Assembly (NCBI GenBank): GCA_964036295.1
Contig: OZ038471.1
Coordinates: 1,775,001 to 1,839,000, forward strand
Direction: 5' to 3'
Origin: Plumapathes pennacea
Taxonomy: Eukaryota; Cnidaria; Anthozoa; Antipatharia; Myriopathidae
DNA: 64,000 nucleotides
The notes below the pieces were generated by a model, which worked only from the letters and a program-made list of their open reading frames with translations, did not search any database and was not told the origin of the DNA. Of the stretch, positions 34,501 through 48,000 are shown one piece after another. A program made the translations under genes and the position numbers. Within the stretch, counting starts at the first letter, position 1. Every line of letters starts with the position of its first letter.

Positions 34501-37500
34501 TGTGCGCTCACATAAAATTTTAAAATTCGAAAACGGGTTGCCTGCATACTGGGGAATATGGCCTAGTTGTTCAAAGCACGATTAAGATAATTCAGTGTGA
34601 TGCTAACCTTTCCAAGGATTTCTGGATCGCCCCTCGGTCCCGGATGAAGTAAGCATTGTCTTCGCGGTTTACTAGCGATCGTATCGCGCTTCCTCGATAA
34701 GTTCTGAGCCAATGTATGCACTGTGGCGGTCTGCAAAGGGGGAAACACGTCTTCACTAAAATAAATCGCAATTATAACAAATAGAAATCAAGAAGCAAAC
34801 TACAAAGGCAATATTCTTACCGAGGCCAGGTTCGAAGCGGGTACGTTTTGTTTCCGAAGCTCTCCTCGCAATTTCTGTTCCTGCATGGAAGCCTCGTGTA
34901 CGGACACTAAATGAAACAAACTTCAATGTCTATGTTGTTGTATAATTATCACCATAATTATCACGCAGTGCTACTGCAGTTACAATCCCGGTTAAACTTG
35001 CTAGCACGCTTGATTCGATTCACTGTAAAATCTTCTCAATTTGAATTATCGTTTCACAGGGAAGTAGGGCATGTTTTTTACTTTTGTACTGGCATGTGTG
35101 GCTGACTAATTGCACAAGAAATACATAACACAGTACCTTGCATTTCATTGATGAGCTGCCTGGTCGTGTCGAACAGTGATCGATAAGTGCGGATCGTTTC
35201 AAACAAGTGATCTCGCTCCTTCGTCAACTGAGACATCTGCTGCTGTTTTCTAACGTCTGAAAACAATGAACACAGAACGGTCACTTGAGCAAAAGTAAAA
35301 GAGAAAACTTTAAAGCAAAGCGTACGAGAAGACAAGGACAACCGGCCGAAGAGAAGACGGGTTTTGAGAACAGAAGGCAACTAGAGACACTCTGTACAAC
35401 GTCCTTGGTCGTCCGACTGTCCGCGCCAGACGGTAGAAATGCCAGCCGTACAGCCAAAGTATAAATTTTACCACAGACGAACCCCCAAGATGGTGACTGA
35501 CAATGACCGATGGACCGACAGTCAAATTGAATTTCCTACTTGTCCGTCGGACTCAAATGGGGGTGATATAACGTATAATCACCGACAGATTCTCCATTTC
35601 CGGCAACAAAACTCACCATTATAGAAGAGAAAAGCCAACGTGAAAGGAGGGATGGGGTGCGGCGAGGCGCCAGAAGGCAGCTGGACTTGGAAGTTGAGCA
35701 GGTATTCCTGGCCACTCTTGCCGGCAGTGCCCTCCTTGATCATCAGACTTGGCACTTCAACTGCTCCCTTGACCAGCGGCATCTCCACGGCAGCCAGACT
35801 GACGTCCAACGCGGGAGTCTCGTCTATTCCGTCCGTTGGGCACACGACTTTGATGCTGATTTTGCCCTTTAGGGTCTCACCCGTTACGTTATCAAACTTG
35901 TCCTGAACGAGACATGGTAATGCTTTCAAATACGAGAACTGGTAATGCTTTTAAATACGAGAACTGTCATCACAGACAATTCACGATCACACTACAGAAG
36001 GTAGTGATTAAGTGATGAACTTACAGCACATTATACAGCAGTACACCACAGAACAGCACAACACAACACAACACGGCACAGCACAGCAAAACAGTACAAC
36101 ACAACACAGTAGAACAGAACAGAACAGCACAACACAACACAGCAAAACAGTACAACACAGCACATTATACAGCAGTACACCCCAGAACAGAACAGAACAG
36201 CACAACACAACACAGCACAGCAAAACAGTACAACACAGCACAGAACAGCAAAACAGTACAACACAGCACAACACAGTACAACACAGCACAGCAAAACAGT
36301 ACAACACAGCACAGTAGAACAGAACAGAACAGAACAGAACAGCAAAACAGTACAACACAACACAGCAAAACAGTACAACACAGCACAGCACAACACAACA
36401 CAGCACAGCACAACACGAGAGCACGGCACAATTTTGTACCTTGAGTTGGAGTTTAAGATTTTTTACGAGCACTCGTCTGCTGGCCATGTGAGTATTGGAT
36501 ACCGTTGGAGTCGGCGGGACTGACTCTGGTTCCAACTTTACAGGTGGACCTGGTTTAGCCATGAACGTCACCTGCAAACAGAGCTCACTTTCGTCACAAG
36601 TAAAAAAGAAAGAAAATGCGAACTACAGTTGAACCTCTCCACAACGCCCGCACCCTGGTGACATAGTTCACTGGCCATTGAGAGATTGTGGAGGTAGGGG
36701 TCTGAGAAAACACCTCGCAAGTATGAACCTGTATCGAATTTCATGAACTGCTCTTAAAATAAATTCGAGCTGGTCATTTGAGCGATTGGGGATCCATTTT
36801 GCTGGCCAATGCCGATGTGGAAAAGTTTCAATGAGAGTAAAATGTATGGATGGGGGTCAGGGCAAGAAACCCAGGTGGCCGTTAATGAAGATTCAACTGT
36901 ACAACAAGTATTTAAAAAAGAGGGGGGGGGGGGGGGGAGTGTGTTCTACAACTCGCATTGCTGGAGGTCAGACGACTCTCGCTTTGCCAGATAAACCACA
37001 AAAAAATGAAAAAATCTTACCGGTTTGCTAGTGACAGCCAAGCTACCACCAGGACCATACTGCACCACCATGCAGTAACCACCAGACACGTCCGGCACTT
37101 TCAGGTCTCTAAACAACAGTGAGACAAGGCATTTAATATGAAAAGTAGGCCAGAGTAGGATAACACAGCAGTGCAACACCACACATATCGAACACTACAA
37201 TCACACAACAATCCAGTTGAAAATTAATGCTACCCTACAATATACCACACCAAACCACACACACCACACCACACCACACCACACCACATCACAAAACATC
37301 AGATACCAAACAAACCTGAAGTGGAAAACGCCTTGCTTGTCAGAAGCGCCTTTTCTAGATGGATACAAAGTTGTTGCCTGAAGTATAAACGAGAACCAAA
37401 TTCATCAGTAAGTCTGTGACGCACTTTTTCAAGATTCTTAAAGCTACTTGACCCACATGATGAACGCGAGTACGACGTTCACGAATTTACTTTTATTTAT

Positions 37501-40500
37501 TCTCGTCAGACAAACAAACGAACGAGTCCCCTAACCAGAAAGAACAAACCAAAATTATTTCAGACATTTAATCCCAAACATGCTGCTATCGAAATCTTTA
37601 GCAAGCCGAGACAAAGTTAACAACAAAATAACTACGAAACTTGAAATCCGAGCACAACAAACTGATGAAAATCAAGATTCACCGTGACCCGTCTGGCGAG
37701 CCGAGCTAAGCCGAGCTGAACCAGGCCTAGCCGAGCCGAGCCGAGCCGAGCCAAGTCGACCTGTGACGAGCCGAGCCGAGCCAAGTCGACCGTTGACGAG
37801 CCGAGCCGAGCCGAGCCGAGCTGCCGAAACAGTAGTGAGGTGCTTACCCTTGCTGGAGGTTTGTCCGATACTGCGCCATCTTTAGTGTGCCAGATCTTGA
37901 GGACCAGGTCCTTACCAATCGCTCCTTTCATCTGAGTGTCATCCTCTGCGATCACACTAGCGGACACCTCTGAGCAAAAAGACGGACAGTAAACACACAA
38001 GAGGAAGAAACAGAGCAAACTCAAGAGACAGGAGAGTAACATAAGAGACAGACAGAGTAAAAACATGAGACAGACAGTAATAAAGAAAATAAGACAGACA
38101 GTAAGAAAGAAAATAAAACAGACAGTAATAAAGAAAATAAGACAGACAGTAATAAAGAAAATAAGACAGACAGTAACAAAGAAAATAAAACTAGATTGCT
38201 GCTCTTGTTATACCCCACGACCACTTCCACTGAAAAGGAGCCATCTGGTTACTATTATTATATACCATGACGCTAAGGACCGACAGACAGCGACCTCTCA
38301 CCTGGTAAGAGTTCCCCAACAACACACTGCGACTCCGAATCAAAAGAGACGTTCAGTTTGGCCGGTTTCGACGGATCTTGCTCCACCCTGTGAACGAGGT
38401 ACAACGTGTCACATCCATACTAAGGGAAAAAATCAATCACAATGAAACTGTATTGCATTTGCAAGCAATATTGGACATGACACACACCTGACACTGAGAG
38501 TTGGGGCGTCAAGAGGGGTCCTTCCAAGCAAAGCCTTGATCCGGATACCATACATGCCCCTGTTAACAAAAGGGAAAACTTAGCTCTTACTGCTCACTCA
38601 ATACATAGAGGTTATTACACGGGAAGGAGTGCAATACGGCGGAGTATTTTTACGAGTCGGTTTTATTTTTTCGAGCCTGCTTCAGGCGAGAAAAAATAAA
38701 ACTGACGAGTAAAAATACAGCCGTATTGCACGACTTTTCGTGTAATAAATTGTTTATTACACGACAAACGAATCAGGGCAAACATTCTCACCGCGTGCAA
38801 AATGGAACAAAAAATGACGCGTTCTTAAACTTTGCTTGCGAAAACTGCTCACGTAAGCTAATAAACCAGTTGATCTGGTTCCTGACGAGTGCAATACGCT
38901 CCCATCTTTGCACTTGTTTTGGCCTTTATTTGCACTCGAAAATGTGAAGTCATGTAATAACAGAACAATATACACCTCACATTACTGAATTCAACTGCTC
39001 ACCTTGGTGCAGACACGGTGAGCTGGCCGAAAGTAGCGCGTCCACTGGAATCAGTCTTTAACTGGACTGGCGTTGGCGTGAGCTGGAAAAAAACAAGTTA
39101 AAAACAAATAAACAAACAAACAAACAAACAAACAAACAAACAAACAAAAAACAAGTTAAAACAAGTTAAACTGGAACCCAATGTTCGTCCTGCTAGCGCG
39201 CATACTATTTTCGCCTAAGAACGAGAGGACATTGGTAATTTCGTTTCACACTCTTTTCGGGGTTTTCGCGTCTTTGGTCACCTTACTCCGTTTTACTCTG
39301 AAAGGTTTCATCCATTTTTGAGTTGACCAAAGAAACTCGGCCTAAGAAAGTCCCTTCGTGTGTACGTATCAGAGAGCTTGTTCACACCGAGGTTTATCCA
39401 GGTTAAGTGCGAGTCAAGTGTGAACAGTTTTAGATCAATCTAAGTAAGTTCCCTATAGTGTGAACGCGAGCAAAAATGATCTAAGTACCCATCTCAAATC
39501 CCCGAGAATAAGCAAGCTAGACAGCAACAAGGGCATGGACATGAAAAGTGTGGATGGACGGACTGCGGACTGCCCTTACCTTGATGCCTCTGTCTGTATT
39601 AAGCACAACTTTAACGCCACCTTCAGCACAATCATTGCCTTGTGCATCGCACAGTTGTACCGTCAGAGGCGAGGGAAGCTGGGTGTTGTTGAATACCGGG
39701 ACTGGCTGCAAGAACAAAACTCCACAATGAATTGTATTCCTTCCTCTGTCATGCAAAGTGAGACCAAATTAAAACAGGTTTTCAGTGCAAAAAGACACCC
39801 ACGAAGAGACACTGTGTACTGTACCTCTGTAGGATCATAGCTCAAGAATTTCAACTTCTGGGGAGCGCCTGCTACAACCTACGAACAGACAGCAAACAGT
39901 GCGATTACATGACAAGTTCATTAACTTTAAATTGAAATCCGCTAGCCTCGGAGCTACCCAACAATTTCCCGTCGGGTTGGTAGATTTTCCCGACAACCTC
40001 GTACCTCTGTTCTTAAGTAACACTCTAGTTCCTTCCATTTGATCTTCACTTCACGGACTCCCAAAGGCCCGCCATCGAACTTGATATTCTTGATGACAAT
40101 GTTGCCATCCTGGAGTATACAAAACAAACATAGAAGAGAAAAAAGTGACGGTTAATATCGGTCCGATCGTGGTCAAATGTTTGGATGAAAAAGCAGAGAC
40201 TGGGACAGAGAGTCCTCATGTTGTTGTTGAACGCAGTTCACGCTTCTTCTTGCGGCCACTGCCTTCAAATACGGAAGAGAAGCGAAGCTCGTAACTTACC
40301 GCCGTAAAGCCCAGCTGCACCTCCTTCTCCAGGAGCCCCTCGCCAGACACGTGGAATTCCGGCAACGCACTGTTCGGTAGCTACACGAAAGAGATGAAAG
40401 AAACCGGACCAATGCCTCAATATCCGACATAATTGTTGGGACGCTTCGCACTTTTCCGTCCCCCAATGTTGGTTTGCGCGTCACAGCGCCTAGAAACAAC

Positions 40501-40678
40501 ATTGGGGAAGGGAGGAGGCCGAGAAACTGGCACCTGCCGCTGACTAAACGCACTTCCGAGAGTGTCGCAACTAATTCTGTCGGGGATTGCTGATTCACGG
40601 TGGCGTTGGATGTTGATTTAATTTGTTCTATTTACTAGTATCGTTCTTGTTGTAACATGCAGTGCGAGTCCTTCTGCC

Positions 40679-40718
<40 letters not shown>

Positions 40719-43700
40719 CGCGTTCACTGAAACAAACGCCAGCCACAGACTGCTTGTTGTTGCTTCTTTACTTCACTTCTCTGAAAAACGCGCTGGTGAT
40801 TTCACCGCCCCTCAAACTTGTGTCCTACCTTGCCTACTTTGTTCCCGTGTTGGTCCGCGACGCTCAACAGTGTCTCCGCCTTCAGCGCTTCACCCAGCCG
40901 CATCTTGGGGTCCTCACAAGAGCACTTCAGCATCCCAGGAGGACCGGCCTGTGGCCTACACGCACAACAAGTACAGTTCAGTCTACTAAACCACATCAAC
41001 TACATCACAACACACACACACACACACGCGAGAAGTGTCCGTTTTAGAGAAGTGTCCGCTTTAGAAAAGTGTCCGCTTTAGAGAAGTGTCCGCTTTAGAG
41101 AAGTGTCCGCTTTAGAGAAGTGTCCCTTTAGAGAAGTGTCCGTTTTAGAGAGGTGCCTGCTTAGAGAGAGTTGACTTGTAAAACAAGGCAAGCTTATCTC
41201 ACTTGATGGTGAAAGAGAACTCCAAACTTGCTGCTCCACTCAGGCCCACTTGACAATACTTGGGTTCGTCACATGATGTAGGCGCCTGCAAACAGCACAG
41301 TGGTGTCATGTTTAGTAAAGCGGGTCATTTCTCAGCGATACCTAGCACTAACACAAAATGGCTACTCCTGACGGCATCAGTCCTTACCCTCACATCTGGT
41401 AAATTGCCTTGTTTTATGATCTCCTTGTTGACTTTAGGGACCCAGTTTACCTGAAATACAAAACAACCAACAGCGATATCGTTATTATTATATTATATTT
41501 GGTTTTCATGAGATGCGTAGTTTTAACAAAAGATTGTTCCTTGCTTGGGATGAATTGTATGTTTTGGAGCATCATGACAGCTTCAAACATTTTAGGAATT
41601 TTAGACAAGGTTTTGGGATCCGATGCTTCTTCTCAGGGTCGACAAACACAGGGAAAGAATCTAATAACAGCGAGTCTGCATGCAATACAACCAACTCACC
41701 TTCATTCTGCTAGCCAAAGAGTTGTCACTAGTCAGTTCTCTTTCACCTTCATCTAAAACCCTGAAACCTGACGATGAAAAACGCATAGATGTCAACGAGG
41801 CTCAGCTAAGGTTTCGTTTGCTTGGACTGGAATTTGAATGTTTATCTGTCGCAGTCGGTATTGGTACAGACTTAAATATGTCTAGAGGGCCTTTTTCAGA
41901 ATCAAGAGAACTCCGACGACTGATCAGAATTTATTTCGACATCGGCAACTAATAACTCTTAATAATTATCAATAATAATTAATTATTAATAATTATCAAT
42001 AATCAATTAATAGTTAGTACTAAAAAATAATAGTTATTATTAAAACACCACAACTACTGCACCCTGATGGACCAATGAAACCAGCAGCAACTCCTAAGTT
42101 ACTCAAAGCAGCTGTAGACAACACTCACTAAGCCCAGACAAGGTGTCACCGGCAACACAAGGGAGCTCCTGCCCATCTTCAAGCTTCTTCTTCTGCTTTG
42201 CTCCTGCTGGTTGGTGAAAGAGCTCAATCCGCGCCGCTCTCGTGCTGGGAGTGACGGTGATTGTTTTCTCCACAGCTGGCACTTCCTTGTGGTGCTGTCA
42301 AACGAAATCAAACGCAGTGTTATTTAACCCTTTACTCCTAATCTTGTACACTCTTTTCTGACCTGTTACTGCAGGCTTTCCCGTTCGTTTTCAGGCCAAG
42401 TAACGAACAAGAATCCTAATGAAAAACTATTTCTGACTCGTTAAATTACTTTGCACAGCTCTCTTGAAAGCACAACTCTCGCACAAACTAGGGTTCTGAG
42501 ATACGAGCTGTCTTTCCGAGGCGCAAGAAGAATAAAATTGCTTCGTTTTTGGCCAAACGGACTCGCAAGTTGAGGAAAGTTTGCGTCAGAAATTGCGTAC
42601 CCATTTTTAACGCTGGGTGGCCAAATGGAGGAAAACGTAAGCCCAAGTCGACGAACAAAACACAACTTGTATGCAAGTCGAAAACTTGCACTAACTTGCG
42701 AGTCCGTTTGCCAAGAAACTCTAACTTAAGTACCTGCAACTCTATCCTGGCCTTGAGCTTGGTTGGTTTGGTGATCGACTTCAGTGAAATATCTGCTCCG
42801 GTTAGAGTGACCTTCCCTGAAGTGCTGCAGTCTCCGATGTATGTTGGTAGCCCAGGACTGCCTGTCAGCTGAAGATCATTAAACAACATCACAATCTTCG
42901 CAAGGAGGAATACGTGTTCCCTACCCTTTTACCCAGGGTATGTTAGCCTGGGCTCTACATAATGTGAATGAGCATGTACGGCGGCATATGAGCTCGAGCC
43001 AGACAAACATTTCGTACCTTGCAAACGACGTTGAGTCTCGGCTGTACCGTCACGTTTCCGGCCTTGTCGTTCACCTGGACCTGTAGCTGAAGGGCGCTGC
43101 CATTTTCCACTGTCACATCCCCACTGGTAGGAGTGACCACTAAGCACTCTGGGGCACCTGCCAATCATCAGATCACGTGTCAATATCAGCATCGAACAAT
43201 CAAATCTTCATCAGTGATCGATTGACAACCAGGACTGATCAATTTCAATGTTGTCCTTAAACTAAGAGACGACTGACTGACACGGCAGAAAAATTCGTTT
43301 TTCGGATGTACGGTCACTTTATTTTTGAGTCAGCGGTCATCGCACAAAACCGTGGATTGAGGCGGAAATGTTGTTGTTCAGTGTGTAACGCCCGTAAAAC
43401 CTCACGACTAACTCAATTTACAAGGACTAGATACCCAACCACGGGTTAGTTCAATGCACTTTCTATAACATAAGTTGTGCACAAGGCAAACGGCGCTTGC
43501 ACACGAGTTATAGAGTAATGGCGACAAACACAGTCACGTCAAGAACGTATTTCTGCGGTGTCTTGACTGACTGTACCTGGAAGCAACCTGATCTTCAAAC
43601 TCTGGGAATCCTCCTCTAACCCAGGCAGGGTCACTTTCAAGTTGAAATCCTGCAATTCAAAACCAAAATTAGTACGTGTCACGCTCATTCGAAAGTGAAC

Positions 43701-45046
43701 TTTAGCAAGGATACCAGAACACAGCAACACTTCCCTAATCAATCTTTACCTTGCCAACATGCGACGATACAGTACCCAAGGCCGTGACCCCCTTGACAAT
43801 CAAACTGTTGCCTTTCACTGAAGTTCCACCGTGGCTCAACACAAGTCCACTGCAAAAAATTAAGAAACAGATAAATAAACAGTTCGATCACACTCGTGTC
43901 CAGGTGCAACGTAGCTTGATAGTACAATCACCCCAAACTTAGATTAGGGCTAAATTTTGTATTGGAGCGGTTTTCGGACGACTTTCGTAAATTCAAAACC
44001 ACAGTAATTTCAGCGCTAATCCCAAATGGCTATTTTCGATTACTTTCGACGATTGCACGAAAACCACTCTTAAGTCTTGGTGCTGAAAGACTTCTCTCAG
44101 ATAAGTTTACTTGGAAAATATTTAAGCTAAAACAAGCTCTTCAGTGCAGTTTTTACGCGAGAAAATCGCCATTTTCTTCACCTGGAAGGAGTTTGAACCA
44201 GCGGACACAAATCTCTGACTTATATTTATACCTGGCGCTTAAAACTGGGACCATCTCACCAGCTGCTCTAGAAGGGTTGTTGAACTCATCCAACAAGTTC
44301 AGAGGAATCTACGAAGCAAACAAAATCAACAACAACCAGAAAGGAGCACTGTATCAAACTTGAAGCACAAAAAGAAAGATCGAATTATAACAAAGCTAGC
44401 TACAGTGAGTGAGATATACCTGGAAAGGAACTCCAACTCGTAAAGGATTGTCCAGCATTCCAACTGTAAACTTCTCTGGATGAGCCTCTGCAAGAAACAA
44501 AACGAACAAACCACAAATAAATAAAAATGAAAACAAAGAAGGAAACAAAAAAAACACCACAAGTACAATCTACCAGTCCATCATCAGCTACACAGACACT
44601 TCAAGTTTATGTGCCATACGTTTTTCTACCATCAGTTACAAAGGGGACTATTGCTGTAGACTAACACAGATATTGACCGAGAAAATATATGCAGACCGAA
44701 ACGCGAGCATGGCCGCTGACTACAATCCTAAATTCAGTTGCAGGGCTTGGCTGGATTGATTCACATACATTCGTCGCGTATGGGAAGGTTTGTTCAAAAG
44801 TCTGCCATTTTGCAACTCAGCCCATTGAACGAATTTATTTGCTTGTTTGCCGATCTGTTTGTTTGTGGGTTTTATTGACACTTACCTGTAACGGTGAACT
44901 TGATACGATGTGTGGGCAGACTTTTGACGGGAGGGGCAGACGCGCTGTCACTCAACAACACCTGCAGTTGCAGCGTGTGTGGACCGAGGTTTGTGACGTT
45001 CTCTGACGAAAGAAAAATGGAAAGTCGTGATTTTCAAGTACAAGTG

Positions 45047-45084
<38 letters not shown>

Positions 45085-48000
45085 ACTTGCTCAAAGTGGA
45101 ACATGTGATCATGACTTCTGCGTCTATCAAAAAATATGACAAAGAATCCAAAATAATGTACAAAAGTTGATATATTCCTTTTGTACATAGTTTTGTATTA
45201 TTTTACCGTATCTTTCTGACTTAAGCCACTCTGAAGCAGATTAACCCTTTCACTCCCAAGAGTGATCAAGTTCAATTTTCTCCTTCAGTTTTGGCACCAC
45301 AAATATATCATACAGTAAGGAGAACTTGGCTTTTGATACCTTGCTCAGATGATATCTGATTAAACTATCGATTCTCACTGTATCACTCATACATTTTCTT
45401 ATTGAACGATTAGGAGAATTTGTATTTTGAGCTGCATACCCATCTTCCTGAACCAGTATGGCCAGCTTTTCCCGCCATGCTGGCACACGTGATTTGTTAC
45501 CACCTTGTCGCCTTCTTTGTCATTTCCTGCAGGTAGCAAATCGTGTGGTACATGTAAGTAATGGATAGAGCAATTTTTGGGTTCCTACAACACAAACACG
45601 TACAGGGCATCTGTTGATAACAGTTTCTTGTAAGCTGAAAGGTTCACCCTGTATAAGTAATAGTTTCTATCTATCTAAGCATGCCAGACTGTTTGTTTAT
45701 CGCTCACATAAGCAACAACTCCTACTTGTAAGTGATGGATACGAAGGAGGTTTGACGGCCGAAACGATGGCAATGATGATGATGATGATGATGATGGCAA
45801 AAATGATGATGATAGCATAGATGATGATGGCAAAGATGATGATGTTGACGATGATGGTGACGATGATGACGACGATTATGAAGACGATGAGCATATTAAG
45901 CTTGTTGGATAAACCACCCATAACTTAGCGTAGTGTAGTAACGTACAGCCGTACCATGCCAAATGACTTTCAGCTCAACCAGCAGTTTCCTTCTGTCGCC
46001 GGGCAGTTTGCTGATGGACTCTCCCCTCCCACTTAAAATGTCCACTTTCATAGCGCCTGTGACGGACAGAAATAATGATTAAAACTCTCAGTAAAGTACG
46101 CACAGCTATCTTGACTTACATTAAGGTACGCGCGATCTGATTGGTTGTGTTGTGAGTTTGTAACTCAACACCGTGCGCACGCGCACATCACAAATGCGTC
46201 ATTACTTTGCAATCAGTCCATCAAGTTGTCAATACTGGTTTAACAGGTATCTAGAACACGTGGGTCCACACTTACCGATGGTGGTTCCGGCAGGCACTTT
46301 AGAGTTTGCTTCCAGCTTGTCCTTCTCTGGCCACTCGATCACAATCTTTTGGGGAAGCCTACGATCAGCAAGAATAAAGCAAGATGCTTTACAGGGATCT
46401 GCTGTTTGCATCTAACGTTGTCGATCACATTCCGACCGCAGTCCGACCACATTCCGACCATGTTACGGACTACATTCCGACCGCACACCGACCACATTTC
46501 GATCCAGACTAAATGCGAGCCGAGTGTGTACAGTCGACCGATACTGATACTGATTCTTCGTCAGTATGAACGAGTGCCAATACGACCTCAGTAGCAATCT
46601 TTGCCACTTTAGCGTTCGCCTTGCATTGCTCGATTATTCTCGCGCAAAGAAAGGACTGCTTTTTCAGTCTGAGCCACGATATATGCCCGCACTACCCTTG
46701 ACGACCTCAGACAAGGTTCTCACGGCTCAACAATTGACTCAAGTTAGTACTTACTTTGATTCCTCCTCTTCGATGAATTTCTTGATAGTAACAGCTGTGA
46801 GTGCACGATCCAGTTTGGCCAAAGGGAAGATCTTCGTCTCCCCAAATATAGACACTGGTTCCTAAAAGTCACACATTCAGACCAAAAGCGATGCAAAGTG
46901 AGAAATCAAGCACTACGATTCTTACAATATTCATAGTAAACCACAGAAAACCAATAAATCAGTTCCTAGCTGCAGAAATACTTTTACGGTCCTTGTGATT
47001 AGCGCTATAATTACTTTGGCTTCTGGTTGGTTGAATGTGTCTCCTCACAAACCTTGTGATTGGCGCTAAAATTACAACTGGCTTCGGCTTTCGAAAGTCG
47101 TCAGAAAATCGCTCGGAGTCAAAAAGTGCTCCTTCTTTTATGTAACTAGAACAGGCATGTACAATCCGTACGAACAGAGTGTCCATACATTGCCTGTAAG
47201 TGCTGAGTGTTCTTAAGGTCGAGAGATGACAATCCGTATGAACAGAGTGTCCATACATTGCCTGTAAGTGCTGAGTGTTCTTAGGGTCGATAGATGAGCA
47301 ATGCTGTTACTGCACCTGGGTTATTTCCATTTCTCCTCCGGTGGCAAAAACGTCCCCGTCATGATCACCAAACAACAGAAAACGCTTCACGGTGCCACAG
47401 ATCACTGGAAGAGTCCGCTGAGTTCTGATCTAGAGAAAACAAGACGAAAGAAATCAGTGCCAACAACTTGTTGCGCAAGAGCACTTCTCAAACTATGCCA
47501 CAGGATTTGAAATGTCCGCTCGTCCGACGCCCGTCCAGCAAGGAACGTTTTCATTCGGTGCCCACCGGGCTAGTAGACTACCGACTGCACACCGACCGTT
47601 TTCCGACCAGATACCGACCACGTTATCGATCACAATCCGACCGCATACCGACTACGTTGCCGAACACATTCCAACAGCACATCGACCACGTTACCGACCG
47701 CATACCGATCAGTGAAAAGTGTTTTTCTCTGTCCCCGTCTTTTTTGTACTGTGAGGGTTAGTGCTAGACTTTCTATATTTAAGTTTTTGCAAGTTGCGGC
47801 AGCTCGTTGACGATCAAATTGCTCAACGCACAAAAAGAACAGCATTTCCGACAACGAGAATTGTGTTATTTTCAGGGCTAGAGTTCCCTGAATCTGCGTC
47901 ACCACCACTACTAGAGAAGAAGAAAAGATACGAGCCTTGCTTGACGTCTTACCAACTGTCCCTCTTTGAACACTTTGCCGTCCCATTCTATTGCACTGAA

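Larger units (their letters stand above)
31531..34906 (-). other. SMCHD1: SMCHD1 exons 46-55: coiled coil, SMC hinge and basic tail
   Basis: Exons: 34821-34906, 34608-34730, 34353-34454, 34096-34184, 33715-33821, 33170-33240, 32770-32833, 32283-32390, 32121-32182, 31531-31899. The hinge spans [63 protein letters not shown] and [21 protein letters not shown] second helix follows ([27 protein letters not shown]). The last 75 residues are rich in Thr, Ser, Asn and Arg and less conserved. The hinge in mammals drives dimerisation and nucleic-acid binding. Confidence 0.93.
35137..41285 (-). other. SMCHD1: SMCHD1 exons 31-45: beta repeats leading to coiled coil
   Basis: Exons: 41203-41285, 40829-40955, 40300-40380, 40005-40109, 39825-39878, 39580-39705, 39003-39082, 38488-38559, 38302-38387, 37848-37969, 37316-37377, 37021-37108, 36440-36571, 35617-35902, 35137-35256. 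Recognisable pieces: [43 protein letters not shown]. Exon 45 ([20 protein letters not shown]) begins the coiled coil before the hinge. The donor of exon 43 faces a pentanucleotide array, and that of exon 40 a GAGCC array. Confidence 0.85.

Noticed and set aside
36008..36577. 189-aa minus-strand ORF full of Cys, Val and Leu
   Set aside because: It is SMCHD1 exon 43 read through its donor into a pentanucleotide array; the composition is a by-product of the repeat.
38065..38445. 126-aa plus-strand ORF rich in KKIRQTV
   Set aside because: Created by the 24-bp tandem repeat; it also crosses SMCHD1 exon 39 antisense.
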